Positions 1 to 7,427 are shown, counted from the first letter of the stretch. The stretch: DNA of 17,377 nt from JBBDIP01 sp964602455 (GCA_964602455.1 CAZRRG010000046.1:1-17377); one strand, 5' to 3'. Translations and numbers: made by a program. Notes: generated by a model not told the origin, from the letters alone.

Positions 1-2
1 GG

Positions 3-455
3 TGCTTGTCCTCGTCAGCCGGCAGGACCCACTGGCAGGTCTCTATGACTATGGGACCTCCTCTGCCCCTAGGTGTGCAGACAGTGCTCGTAGCCGCCAC
101 GTGGAGCGACGTCAGTCGCTCTGCTTCCCTCTCCTTCCAGCGGGCGCAGGAGATGTGGCTGGATCCGTGGGTGGATCCAAACCCTGCTTCGTGGGGACAA
201 CAACTCAGCCTATGGTGCAGTGCCCCGGCCGCCGTGGAAAGCGCAGCCGTAACTCTCTTCGGAAGCACGTTAGTCATGGAGCAGGCTTCTGCCGGAGTAT
301 GGAAGGCAACATCGCGTGTTCCATGGGGTATCGAGCCCGCTCAATACCCTGTGCTGTTCACCGTGAGGTCGCCGACGCATGAGATGAGCTCGGGCGTCCT
401 CCTTACCGTGAACGGTCCTGATACGTCAGGGCTGGCGTATGTCTTGACCAAGTAA
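3..455 (+). CDS. C-terminal part of a beta-rich, probably surface-exposed protein (5' end outside window)
   Basis: The reading frame is open to the left window edge and ends at a TAA, so this is the last ~150 residues of a longer protein. I do not recognise a named family. The visible sequence is rich in Trp, Ser, Thr, Val and Pro with alternating hydrophobic strands. It looks like two Ig-like or beta-sandwich modules: one ending near the segment LPLGVQTVLVAATWSD, the other spanning VTLFGSTLV to GVLLTVNG. There is no membrane segment, zinc site or enzyme motif in the visible part. Modules like these are common in secreted or cell-wall proteins, but that role is inference. Its 3' end overlaps the 3' end of the convergent TPR gene by 30 bp. 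A TTG at position 6 could in principle start the frame, but no ribosome binding site can be judged there and a start inside the first strand is unlikely. Confidence 0.6.
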   Translation, partial: CLSSSAGRTHWQVSMTMGPPLPLGVQTVLVAATWSDVSRSASLSFQRAQEMWLDPWVDPNPASWGQQLSLWCSAPAAVESAAVTLFGSTLVMEQASAGVWKATSRVPWGIEPAQYPVLFTVRSPTHEMSSGVLLTVNGPDTSGLAYVLTK

Positions 456-1313
456 CGGCCGGCTTTTCTCTGAGACCGTGCTGACGGCTTTCACCATATC
501 CTTGTAGGGTACCGAGAGCGATCGATCCTCGAGGGGCCTCGTTGCGAGGGCAGCGCGGTAGTACCGGCTAGCCCCGGCAGTATCGCCTTTGGCGTCGGCG
601 GCTCTCCCGGCCCAGTACAGCGCGTCCGGGTGTGATGGAATGGATCTGAGAGCGGCCTGGGCCTCCCGGTGTGCGGCGTCGTTGTCGCCCATAGTCAGGT
701 AGAGTTCGGCAAGCCCAACCCGCGGTTCGGGTGAGGAAGGCACCCGTTCAGCCGCGCGCTGGTACGCTGAGGCAGCGGCGGTCATCTCTCCCTTCGCCTT
801 CAGCGCTTGGGCCAAGGCCAGATCGCCAAGCGGGCGCACGGAAGGAGGCCCCGATTGCGCTGCACGGGTTGCCGCTGCCACCGCTTCGTCATGCCTGCCA
901 AGCCGGGTGAGCGTTCTAGAGAGGAGTGCCCAGATGAAAGGATCGTGGGGCCGCTTTGACCTGGCTTCCTCCAAGAGTCGCGCGGCATCTTCGTAGTCTC
1001 CTTCTCCATAGGAGAGGCTGGCAAGCGCACATATGCCGTCAACCGTGGCCCTTTTTGTGTCTACGACTTTTCTGTACCTGCTCCTTGCCTTTGAGTAATC
1101 GTGGAACACGTGCCGGTCCAGGAACCCCAAGTGTTCGTAGAGTATTTCCGGCGCGAGAAGCCAGCCTGCCAGGATCCAGAGCAAGGGAATCGCGGTTGCC
1201 ACCCGTCCATCCAACAGGCCGGCAGCCCAAAGGCCGATGCCCCCCGCCAAGATCAGGACCATGACAACATTCCACCAGTGCCTGGCCGAAAAGCGAAGCG
1301 GTTCCCTTATCAT
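426..1313 (-). CDS. Membrane-anchored tetratricopeptide-repeat protein
   Basis: This is a 295-residue protein. Two hydrophobic helices sit at about residues 14-32 and 38-56, separated by a short loop (GLLDGR). They are followed by a basic linker and then about five TPR-like helical pairs between residues ~90 and ~270. Typical TPR positions are visible, such as the Y-G-DYEDAARLLEEA and G-HDEAVAAATRAA helices. The likely role is a protein-interaction scaffold at the membrane; no specific partner can be read from the sequence. I chose the ATG at 1313 because it follows an AGGGGGG ribosome binding site. The frame stays open 33 codons further upstream, but that extension runs through the terminator hairpin of the preceding gene. 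The gene sits after that terminator, so it probably has its own promoter, which I could not identify. It converges on the left-edge gene with a 30-bp overlap. Confidence 0.8.
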   Translation of the reverse strand: MIREPLRFSARHWWNVVMVLILAGGIGLWAAGLLDGRVATAIPLLWILAGWLLAPEILYEHLGFLDRHVFHDYSKARSRYRKVVDTKRATVDGICALASLSYGEGDYEDAARLLEEARSKRPHDPFIWALLSRTLTRLGRHDEAVAAATRAAQSGPPSVRPLGDLALAQALKAKGEMTAAASAYQRAAERVPSSPEPRVGLAELYLTMGDNDAAHREAQAALRSIPSHPDALYWAGRAADAKGDTAGASRYYRAALATRPLEDRSLSVPYKDMVKAVSTVSEKSRPLLGQDIRQP

Positions 1314-1453
1314 CTTCGTCCCCCCTGGGATAGTATGGCCAGTCTTGGAGGCGAGGCTGCTCGCCAGGGGCGCACGGCGATGCCGGCGTACGAAAAGACC
1401 ATGGCCTCCCACCTCATGGGTAGGAGGCCATTATCGAAGGGTGGCGATGATTC
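1314..1453. other. Intergenic region between threonine synthase and the TPR gene
   Basis: This 140-bp gap holds the threonine synthase terminator (1394-1431), a smaller 6-bp stem with a 4-nt loop at 1350-1365 (GGCGAG / CTCGCC) without a T-tract, and the TPR gene's ribosome binding site. No convincing -35/-10 pair was found on the minus strand, although transcription of the TPR gene must restart here unless the terminator is leaky. Confidence 0.5.
1394..1431 (-). terminator. Intrinsic terminator after threonine synthase
   Basis: On the minus strand a perfect 9-bp stem (ATGGCCTCC at 1401-1409 pairs with GGAGGCCAT at 1423-1431) encloses a 13-nt loop. That loop can add three more pairs after one mismatch. 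Going in the transcription direction, two bases after the stem comes TCTTTT. It starts 22 bp past the threonine synthase stop codon, as expected for the end of the large minus-strand operon. Confidence 0.72.
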
Positions 1454-2656
1454 TTATGCCAGGCTGCCGGTCCCCAGGTTCACTGCCTTTTCCGTAAGGA
1501 GCTCGGTGTACTTCATACCTGCTCCGGTGTTGAGCACCAGCACCGAGTCGCCGGCGCCGACCAGGCCCTGCTCCTTAATCTTCTTGGCGCCGAGCACAGC
1601 CGCAGCGCCCTCGGGGCAGATTAGCGCTCCCTCGGTCTTGGACAGCTGCTTCCAGGTGGCCAGTATCTCGTCATCTGGCACCGCCACGCAGGTGCCGCCC
1701 GACTCGCGGACTGCCTCAAGCACGAGGAAGTCACCCAAAGCCGACGGGACCCTGATTCCCTCGGCGACGGTGTGGGCGCCCTGGAAGAACTCGGCCTTGT
1801 CCTTGCCTTCGTTGTAAGCGCGGACGATAGGAGCGCAGCCTTCCGCCTGCACGCAGATCATCTTGGGAAGCGGGCCGGGCAGCCAGCCAAGCTCCTGCAG
1901 CTCCTTGAACGCCTTCCACATCCCGATGAGGCCTACGCCGCCACCGGTCGGGTAAATGATCGCGGCGGGCATTCTGCCAGAGAACTGCTCCCAGATCTCG
2001 AGCCCCATCGTCTTCTTGCCCTCAATGCGGTAGGGTTCTTTGAGTGTGGCCGCTTCGAACCAGCCGTTCTTTGCCGCGGCTTCCTTGATGACGCGACCCG
2101 CGTCGGAGATAAGGCCCTTGACCAGATACGTATCGGCGCCGTAGGCCATGCACTCGGCCTGGGTAGTCGCGGGAGCGTCTTCCGGCATGGCCACAACCAT
2201 CTTCAGCCCTACCCGGGTGCAATAAGCTGCCCATGCAGCCCCGGCGTTGCCGTTGGTGGGCATCGCCACGGTCTTGACTCCGAGTTCCTTTGCCCTGGAG
2301 ACGCCGACGGCCGCTCCACGGGCCTTGAACGTACCGGTCGGGTTGAAGCCTTCGTCCTTTATCCACAGTTCCTTGAGCCCGTATTCCTGAGCCAGCTTGG
2401 GCACCTGATAGACCGGAGTGCCGCCCTCGCCAAGAGTAATCCTGTTCTTGGGGTCGACCACAGGCAGGAGTTCCTCATAGCGCCACAGGCCCTCCGGCCT
2501 CTTCGAAAAGACCTTGGGGTCCACTTCCTTGGCCATCTTCGCGAGGTCGTATCTGACCAGATACGGGGTTCCGCACTCGCAGAGATTGTGCAGTTTCGAC
2601 GGGTCCGCCTTCTTCTTGCATCTGGGGCACTCAAGTTCTTTCAGATATGTAGCCAT
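1454..2656 (-). CDS. thrC: Threonine synthase, zinc-ribbon PLP-dependent type
   Basis: Predicted to convert O-phosphohomoserine to threonine, the last step of threonine synthesis, in the cytoplasm. The 400-residue product begins with a zinc-ribbon-like motif (Cys10-x2-Cys13 and Cys26-x-Cys28), followed by the fold-type II PLP domain. The PLP lysine is Lys111 in NPTGTFKARGA, a substrate-binding loop PTNGNAG lies at ~133-139, and the phosphate-binding TGGGVG lies at ~237-242. This matches the archaeal/Bacillota class rather than the long E. coli type. Other PLP lyases of this family (such as cysteate synthase) are hard to exclude by eye. The start at ATG 2656 is set by a GAGGG ribosome binding site 7 nt upstream. 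An in-frame ATG at 2677 overlaps the rbgA stop (ATGA), but its first codons are that binding site. It is 17 bp downstream of rbgA and is closed by an intrinsic terminator, so it is the last gene of the operon. Confidence 0.88.
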   Translation of the reverse strand: MATYLKELECPRCKKKADPSKLHNLCECGTPYLVRYDLAKMAKEVDPKVFSKRPEGLWRYEELLPVVDPKNRITLGEGGTPVYQVPKLAQEYGLKELWIKDEGFNPTGTFKARGAAVGVSRAKELGVKTVAMPTNGNAGAAWAAYCTRVGLKMVVAMPEDAPATTQAECMAYGADTYLVKGLISDAGRVIKEAAAKNGWFEAATLKEPYRIEGKKTMGLEIWEQFSGRMPAAIIYPTGGGVGLIGMWKAFKELQELGWLPGPLPKMICVQAEGCAPIVRAYNEGKDKAEFFQGAHTVAEGIRVPSALGDFLVLEAVRESGGTCVAVPDDEILATWKQLSKTEGALICPEGAAAVLGAKKIKEQGLVGAGDSVLVLNTGAGMKYTELLTEKAVNLGTGSLA

Positions 2657-2663
2657 CGATGTA

Positions 2664-2668
2664 CCCTC
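2664..2668 (-). promoter_or_regulatory. Ribosome binding site deciding the threonine synthase start
   Basis: GAGGG on the minus strand, 7 nt before the ATG at 2656. It is translated in the alternative longer frame, which argues against the upstream ATG at 2677. Confidence 0.6.
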
Positions 2669-2673
2669 TTTCT

Positions 2674-3564
2674 TCATGGAGTGCTTGCGTCTTCCTTCGT
2701 CATCGGGGCCGGCGGTTCCTCCAGGCTGATCCTGCCGAGCTTCCCTTCCCTGAATGCGTGGATGAACGCCTTACACGCCCGGTCGATGTCGACGATCCCG
2801 CCGGTCCGGAGAAAGCCTCGCTGCCTTCCAAGCTCCGTGATGAGCGCAAGTCGCGGATTCTCATCCTGGCCTTCCGCCTCGCTCCCCTGTGCCTGCAGTA
2901 ACCTGCCTGCGATCCACATGGCGAGGTCGCCCGCGTCATACCGCGTCTCAGGCACGGCCCAAACCGCGGCCAGCTTCAGACACGCCTCGCCTTTCACCTG
3001 TGACGTCTCAACCACTCCGGGGGTATCCAGCACCTCCAGGAAGCCTCGGCCGCGCAGCCAGTGGCTGCCGCGGGTGAGCCCGGGCTTAGCTCCAAAGGGC
3101 GCTTTCTGCGTACCCAGAAGACGATTTGCCAGTGACGACTTTCCGACGTTGGGCGGCCCGAACAGCATGAGGCGCAAGGGCCGTTCAGATGTGCCTTCCG
3201 GCCGTCTCTCGTTCAGCTCGTCCCGCCGCCGTCTGAGGAACGCCAGAAGTGGCTCGACACCGTCACCTGTGCTGCAGTCCACCGCGAACGCGGGCATCTC
3301 CCGTTTTCGGAAGTGCGCGAGCCAAGCTGCAGTGACCGCGGGATCAGCGAGATCCGGTTTCGCTAGGATGTATACGCGCTTGCTTCTGGTCAGGAAGGGT
3401 CCTGCGAGCTTCACCGAGGTCGCGGGTATCCGTGAATCGCACAAGAAAAGAAACACATCCACCAGGTCCAGAGTCCTCCGACTCGGTAGACCGGGGTGGA
3501 TGGGTCTTTGCTCGCTCTTGGAGCGGCCCCTTACTTTAGGAACCCTGCGGTTTTGAGAGGCCAT
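2674..3564 (-). CDS. rbgA: RbgA/YlqF-like circularly permuted ribosome-assembly GTPase (divergent)
   Basis: Family role: a GTPase needed for late assembly of the 50S ribosomal subunit. The GTPase motifs occur in the circularly permuted order G4-G5-G1-G3: AKPD at 68-71, DCSTG at 96-100, GPPNVGKS at 136-143 and DTPG at 170-173. At 296 residues it is close to the usual size of about 280-290. Position after rplS and lepB also fits rbgA. Two departures are visible. The G4 motif is AKPD instead of NKxD. The N-terminal WFPGHM signature of this family is replaced by PIHPGLP (about 21-27), behind a basic 20-residue leader. The start at 3564 is the only reasonable one, but its ribosome binding site is weak and it overlaps the 3' end of lepB by 34 bp, suggesting translational coupling. 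Other permuted GTPases (YqeH, YlqF-like paralogues) are less likely given the context. Confidence 0.85.
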   Translation of the reverse strand: MASQNRRVPKVRGRSKSEQRPIHPGLPSRRTLDLVDVFLFLCDSRIPATSVKLAGPFLTRSKRVYILAKPDLADPAVTAAWLAHFRKREMPAFAVDCSTGDGVEPLLAFLRRRRDELNERRPEGTSERPLRLMLFGPPNVGKSSLANRLLGTQKAPFGAKPGLTRGSHWLRGRGFLEVLDTPGVVETSQVKGEACLKLAAVWAVPETRYDAGDLAMWIAGRLLQAQGSEAEGQDENPRLALITELGRQRGFLRTGGIVDIDRACKAFIHAFREGKLGRISLEEPPAPMTKEDASTP

Positions 3565-4037
3565 ACCCGGAACACGGCCTTTCCGCGGACTAGGCTCAGT
3601 TTGACCGGACCGAACTCACGGGAGTCCTCACTGTTGGCTCGGTTGTCGCCCATGACGAATACCGTCCCCTCCGGCACCACCGTCGGGCCCATGTTATAGA
3701 GGCCCGGGAACTGCACGAAAGGCTCCGATACTTGCTGCCCGTTGATGTACACGCGTCCCATTCGCATTTCCACGGTGTCGCCCGCTATGCCGACCACTCG
3801 TTTAACGTAGTCCTTTTCGGGGTTGAGCGGGTACCTGAACATGACGATGTCGCCGCGCTTCGGCTCGCCGAACCTGTACGACAGTTTCGAGATGAACAGC
3901 CGCTCACCGGTCCAAAGCGTGGGCTCCATGGAGGGTCCATTGACCACGTAGGGCTCGATGATGAACCCCCGGACCAGCACCGCGATTACGAGAGCGGCGA
4001 CAACCGTCTCTAGTATGTCACGGACAGTTCTGTCCAT
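3531..4037 (-). CDS. lepB: Signal peptidase I
   Basis: Membrane serine protease that removes signal peptides from exported preproteins. The 168-residue product has one N-terminal membrane anchor (about 8-25). Then come the catalytic serine Ser36 in NGPSMEPTL, the general-base Lys79 in DYVKRVVG, and the conserved box MGDNR (129-133) with S-x-D-S-R after it (136-140). This is the short single-anchor Gram-positive type (sipS-like). It lies 3 bp after rplS and overlaps rbgA, so it is translated within the ribosomal operon. The upstream ribosome binding site is weak, consistent with coupling to rplS. Confidence 0.95.
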   Translation of the reverse strand: MDRTVRDILETVVAALVIAVLVRGFIIEPYVVNGPSMEPTLWTGERLFISKLSYRFGEPKRGDIVMFRYPLNPEKDYVKRVVGIAGDTVEMRMGRVYINGQQVSEPFVQFPGLYNMGPTVVPEGTVFVMGDNRANSEDSREFGPVKLSLVRGKAVFRVWPLKTAGFLK

Positions 4038-4040
4038 GAT

Positions 4041-4385
4041 CTACCGCTTCTGTTCGGCGATCCTAGCAGACTTGCCTGACAGCCCACGAAGATAGAACAG
4101 CTTCGCGCGACGGACGCGGCCTCTGCGCACAACCTCAATGTGATCGATCCTCGGCGAATGAACCGGGAAAGTCCTCTCCACGCCGATGCCGTACGAAACG
4201 CGCCTCACCGTGAATGTCTCCCTGGCTCCGCCCCTCTGGCGGCCTATCACGGTGCCCTCGTAGACCTGAATCCTCTCACGCCCGCCCTCGACGACCTTGT
4301 AGAAGACCTTGACGCGGTCCCCGGGTCCGAAGGCAGGAATGTCCTTCTTCATCTGCGATTCCTCAAGTAGCTTCAGAACGTCCAC
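4041..4385 (-). CDS. rplS: 50S ribosomal protein L19
   Basis: L19 lies at the 30S-50S interface of the ribosome. The family blocks are all present: DIPAFGPGDRV, VVEGGRERIQVYEG, GARETFTVRRVSYGIGVERTFP and the basic C-terminal VVRRGRVRRAKLFYLR. The product is 114 residues from the start I prefer, the GTG at 4385, which has AAGGAG 8 nt upstream. An in-frame GTG at 4394 exists but lies on that binding site. The ribosome binding site is formed by the last codons of trmD (AAG GAG TGA), so the two genes are tightly coupled. Confidence 0.97.
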   Translation of the reverse strand: MDVLKLLEESQMKKDIPAFGPGDRVKVFYKVVEGGRERIQVYEGTVIGRQRGGARETFTVRRVSYGIGVERTFPVHSPRIDHIEVVRRGRVRRAKLFYLRGLSGKSARIAEQKR

Positions 4386-4390
4386 ATATA

Positions 4391-5140
4391 TCACTCCTTA
4401 ACCGACGTAGCCTCTTCATCCATTACTTCCTGAAGAGCCAACCTATCTTCAAACGTAAGCGTCGCGGACCGGAGCAGGTCAGGCCTTCTCCTGTACGTCC
4501 TCCGAAGCGCCTCTTTGCGTCTCCACCGGTACACCGCCGCGTGGTCACCTACCAGGAGCGCTTCCGGAACCGGCATGTCCCGGAAGACCGGCGGTCTCGT
4601 GTACTGGGGCCCTTCCAGGAGCCCGTCCGAGAACGAATCCCTGTGAGCCGACGCGTCGTCACCCAGTACGCCGGGTATGAACCTGGACACTGCGTCCATC
4701 ACGGCCATCGCCGCGATCTCCCCACCTGTTAGAACGAAATCACCGATGGACAGTTCCAAGTCCGCGGCGGCCCTTATCCGCTCGTCGAACCCCTCGTAGT
4801 GGCCCGCCACCAGACAGATCTCCTCGTGCCCGGCCAAGTCCTTGGCGAGACTCGAATCGAAGGTCCTGCCTTGGGGTGAGAGCAACACCACGAAAGGAGG
4901 TTTTCCGGCTTTCTCCCTCACCCAGTCAAGAGCCGCGTACACAGGTTCCGGCCGGAGCACCATCCCCGGACCTCCACCGTAAGGGTAGTCGTCCACAGTA
5001 CGGTGGGCATCAGTCGTGAAATCTCGCGGGTCCACCAGTTCCACCGTAAGATGCCCCGCCGCCTGGGCCCGCTTCATTATGCTTGAGCCCAAGACACCCC
5101 CGAACATGCCGGGGAACAGGGTTACGACGTAGAACTTCAC
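4391..5140 (-). CDS. trmD: tRNA (guanine37-N1)-methyltransferase
   Basis: Transfers a methyl group from S-adenosylmethionine to N1 of guanosine 37 in tRNAs that read CNN/CGG-type codons, preventing +1 frameshifts. The 249-residue SPOUT protein shows YGGGPGM at 54-60, LSPQGRTF at 87-94, and the trefoil-knot cofactor site LVAGHYEGFDER (110-121) with SIGDFVLTGGE (131-141). The C-terminal GLLEGPQYTRP segment is also present. The cysteine usually found before GHYEG is alanine here, at a position not known to me as catalytic. Its GTG start overlaps the ylqD stop (GTGA), with GGAGGG 8 nt upstream. In most Bacillota rimM lies directly before trmD; it is absent here. Confidence 0.96.
   Translation of the reverse strand: MKFYVVTLFPGMFGGVLGSSIMKRAQAAGHLTVELVDPRDFTTDAHRTVDDYPYGGGPGMVLRPEPVYAALDWVREKAGKPPFVVLLSPQGRTFDSSLAKDLAGHEEICLVAGHYEGFDERIRAAADLELSIGDFVLTGGEIAAMAVMDAVSRFIPGVLGDDASAHRDSFSDGLLEGPQYTRPPVFRDMPVPEALLVGDHAAVYRWRRKEALRRTYRRRPDLLRSATLTFEDRLALQEVMDEEATSVKE
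4394..4399 (-). promoter_or_regulatory. rplS ribosome binding site inside the trmD 3' end
   Basis: AAGGAG on the minus strand, made of the last two sense codons of trmD and followed directly by its TGA. It is 8 nt from the GTG at 4385 and settles the L19 start. Confidence 0.65.
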
Positions 5141-5514
5141 TTCTGGAACCCTCCGGCTCCCTGAGCAAGGGAGGCCATAACTGCCTGGCCTTCCCTGATC
5201 TCAACGACCCGGCCGTCTTCAACCACGATCTCCGAGGATAGCACCAGGGGCCAAATGTCTCCGACTCTGAGCTCCCAGAACCCCTGGATCTGCCCGCGGA
5301 CGATCTCCTGACCGTCCTCCAGCTTCGCGATCTCCTTCAGCTGCCGGACTAGGTCGTCTTTCCTCGCCATAAGGTCGGAACGCTCTTTCTCGCTGCCTGC
5401 CTTGGCGGCTTCCGCATCCAGTTCCCTCATGGCCTTCTGAGTTTCAGCGGCCAGCTGGGAACGCAGATTCGGGGTCACCCTCGACTTTACGGTCACGGCC
5501 CTTGAGATGAGCAC
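5137..5514 (-). CDS. ylqD: YlqD family protein
   Basis: Small conserved Bacillota protein of unknown function, recognised by its start (MLISRAVTVKSRVT), a central charged coiled-coil of ~50 residues (about 18-66), and a C-terminal beta segment with ELRVGDIWPL. The gene neighbourhood khpA-ylqD-trmD is the usual one for this family, except that rimM is missing between ylqD and trmD. The 125-residue product starts at a GTG preceded 7 nt upstream by GGAGGT. Its 3' end overlaps the trmD start by 4 bp, and its last codons form the trmD ribosome binding site. Confidence 0.85.
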   Translation of the reverse strand: MLISRAVTVKSRVTPNLRSQLAAETQKAMRELDAEAAKAGSEKERSDLMARKDDLVRQLKEIAKLEDGQEIVRGQIQGFWELRVGDIWPLVLSSEIVVEDGRVVEIREGQAVMASLAQGAGGFQK

Positions 5515-5534
5515 CGACTTTACCTCCGTAACTG

Positions 5535-5768
5535 CTACTCCAGTATCTCTACCGTCGCGCGCTTTCCTTCCTTCGCGGCCGCAGCCTGCGTGAGGCTCCT
5601 TACCGCATGGATCACGCGACCTTTTTTGCCGATGATTTTGCCCATGTCCTCGGGAGCGCAGCGGACCTCGATGACCACTGCACGTTCGCCTTCGGTTTGG
5701 CTAACCTGGACCTTATCGGGTTCATCAACAATGGACTGTACGATGAATATAACCAGGTCCCGAAGCAT
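5535..5768 (-). CDS. khpA: KhpA-type single KH-domain RNA-binding protein
   Basis: A 77-residue protein that is almost entirely one KH domain. The GxxG loop lies in GKIIGKKGR (about 43-51), followed by the helix IHAVRSLTQAAAAKEGKR. In other Firmicutes KhpA pairs with KhpB/Jag and binds RNA, affecting cell elongation and division; that is family knowledge, not seen here. The start is ATG 5768, with GGAGGAG about 7 nt upstream. The 18 extra codons upstream in the open frame overlap rpsP and lack a start signal. It sits 22 bp after rpsP, in the standard order. Confidence 0.93.
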   Translation of the reverse strand: MLRDLVIFIVQSIVDEPDKVQVSQTEGERAVVIEVRCAPEDMGKIIGKKGRVIHAVRSLTQAAAAKEGKRATVEILE

Positions 5769-5790
5769 ACGAGTCTCCTCCTCTCGGCCT

Positions 5791-6060
5791 TTACTTCGCC
5801 TTCTTTGCCGCGAACTTCTCAAGCACTCCCGCGCGGTTCAGAACCGTCTTCGCCGTAGGAGTGGGCGTTGCTCCGCGTTCCAGCCAGAGAAGAGCCTTCT
5901 CTTCGTGGACCTTGAAGGTGGCGGGGTTCACCGTCGGGTCGTAGTACCCGAGCTCCTCAATGGGCTTGCCGTCGCGCTGGGTGCGGGAGTCCGCGACCAC
6001 CAGGCGGTAAGCAGGAGCCTTCTTAGCCCCAACACGCTTCAACCGGATCTTGACTGCCAA
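5791..6060 (-). CDS. rpsP: 30S ribosomal protein S16
   Basis: S16 is a small-subunit assembly protein. The 89-residue sequence begins MAVKIRLKRVGAKKAPAYRLVVADSR in family style and contains the conserved ELGYYDP segment and the TVLNRAGVLEKF tail helix. The start is TTG, with AAAGGAG upstream at a longer than usual spacing of about 11 nt. ATG triplets closer to the binding site are out of frame. It follows ffh by 47 bp and precedes khpA, as in most Bacillota. Confidence 0.97.
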   Translation of the reverse strand: MAVKIRLKRVGAKKAPAYRLVVADSRTQRDGKPIEELGYYDPTVNPATFKVHEEKALLWLERGATPTPTAKTVLNRAGVLEKFAAKKAK

Positions 6061-6107
6061 TTCTCATGCATCTCCTTTCCGTGCCGTCTGCCGTAAGAAA
6101 ATGGGCT

Positions 6108-7427
6108 CTAACGCAGCCCGAGTTTTCCCATCTTTTCGGGCGTCATCGAGAAGAGCATCTTCCTTGCTTGGAAGAACTGTTTTAGCAGCCGGTTGACGTC
6201 CTGGACTTCGGTACCGCTGCCTCTCGCGATGCGCTTCTTGCGTGAACCGTCGATGATATCGGGCCTACGCCGTTCGAGCGGCGTCATCGAGCTTATGACC
6301 GCCTCGATCCTTCCCCACTCCTTGGGGTCCACATCGACGTCTGCCAGCTTGAACTTGCTCATGCCCGGTATCATCTTGAGGATATCGCCCAGGGACCCCA
6401 TCTTCTTGACTTCCTTCATCTGCTCCATGAAGTCCTCGAGCGTGAACTCCTTGTTACGGAGTTTTTTCTCCATCTGCTCGGCTTTCTTCTGGTCGAAGGC
6501 TGCCTCTGCTTTCTCGATAAGGGTCAGGACGTCGCCCATCCCCAGAATGCGAGACGCCATCCTGTCGGGGTGGAACGCCTGGAAGTCCTCCAGCTTCTCC
6601 CCGTTTGATGCAAACTTGATGGGCTTCCCCGTCACCTTGGCAATGGACAGAGCCGCGCCGCCCCTGGCGTCGGAGTCGATCTTGGTGAGGATGACCCCGG
6701 TGAGGCCAACCGTCTGGTCGAATGCCTCCGCCACCTTGGATGCTTCCTGGCCGGTCATCGAGTCGACCACAAGGATGCTCTCCCTGGGCTTAACCGCCTC
6801 TTTGATGCGGCGGGCTTCTTCCATCATCTCCTCGTCAAGCTGGGTTCGCCCGGCAGTATCGATGATGACAACGTCCTGGGCTGAGGTACGCCCCTTCTCG
6901 ACGCCTTTGGCCGCGATGACCTCCGGCGATGCGCCGCTCTCGATTGTGAAGAACCCGGCGCCGGCGCGCTCCGATAGGATCTTGAGCTGCTTTTGCGCCG
7001 CCGGCCTGTATATGTCGCAGGAGACCAGGAGAACCCTGCGGCCGCTCTTCTTGAGGAGGAGCGCCAGCTTGCCTGCGGTCGTGGTCTTTCCGGATCCCTG
7101 GAGACCGAACAACGCCACGACTGCCGGAGCGTCTCCTCCAAGATCCAGGGGCCTCGCCCTGCCCCCGAGGAGCTCGATAAGCTCGCCGTTGACTATCTTG
7201 ATGACTTGCTGCGCAGGGGTAAGGCTCTCAAGCACGTTTGACGAGAGGCACTTCTCCTTAACCGAAGACACAAACTCTTTAACGACACGGAAGTTCACGT
7301 CAGCCTCAAGAAGGGACAGCCGCACTTCGCGAAGCGCTTCATCCACGTCCTTCTCTGAGAGTTTGCCCTTGCCTCTGAGCTTCTTGAACACGCCTGCCAG
7401 GCGCGATGAAAGGCCCTCAAACTCCAT
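6108..7427 (-). CDS. ffh: Signal recognition particle protein Ffh (SRP54)
   Basis: The SRP GTPase binds signal sequences of membrane and secreted proteins on the ribosome and docks with FtsY. The 439-residue protein has an N domain, then a GTPase domain with GLQGSGKTT (about 98-106), DTAGRTQ (180-186) and TKID (238-241), then a methionine-rich M domain from about residue 300. The M-domain RNA-binding helices are recognisable in RRPDIIDGSRKKRIARGSGT. I use ATG 7427, matching the family start MEFEGLSSRL, with GGTGA 8 nt upstream. A GTG at 7439 with GGAG 8 nt upstream is a real alternative adding four residues. Either way it overlaps the ylxM 3' end. Confidence 0.97.
   Translation of the reverse strand: MEFEGLSSRLAGVFKKLRGKGKLSEKDVDEALREVRLSLLEADVNFRVVKEFVSSVKEKCLSSNVLESLTPAQQVIKIVNGELIELLGGRARPLDLGGDAPAVVALFGLQGSGKTTTAGKLALLLKKSGRRVLLVSCDIYRPAAQKQLKILSERAGAGFFTIESGASPEVIAAKGVEKGRTSAQDVVIIDTAGRTQLDEEMMEEARRIKEAVKPRESILVVDSMTGQEASKVAEAFDQTVGLTGVILTKIDSDARGGAALSIAKVTGKPIKFASNGEKLEDFQAFHPDRMASRILGMGDVLTLIEKAEAAFDQKKAEQMEKKLRNKEFTLEDFMEQMKEVKKMGSLGDILKMIPGMSKFKLADVDVDPKEWGRIEAVISSMTPLERRRPDIIDGSRKKRIARGSGTEVQDVNRLLKQFFQARKMLFSMTPEKMGKLGLR

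Noticed and set aside
1350..1365. 6-bp stem with 4-nt loop upstream of the TPR gene
   Set aside because: There is no T-tract and the stem is too short to call a terminator; noted only under the intergenic region.
1772..3556. 594-residue open frame on the plus strand opposite thrC and rbgA
   Set aside because: Long antisense frames are expected in GC-rich coding DNA. Both opposite-strand genes have clear family motifs, and this translation has none.
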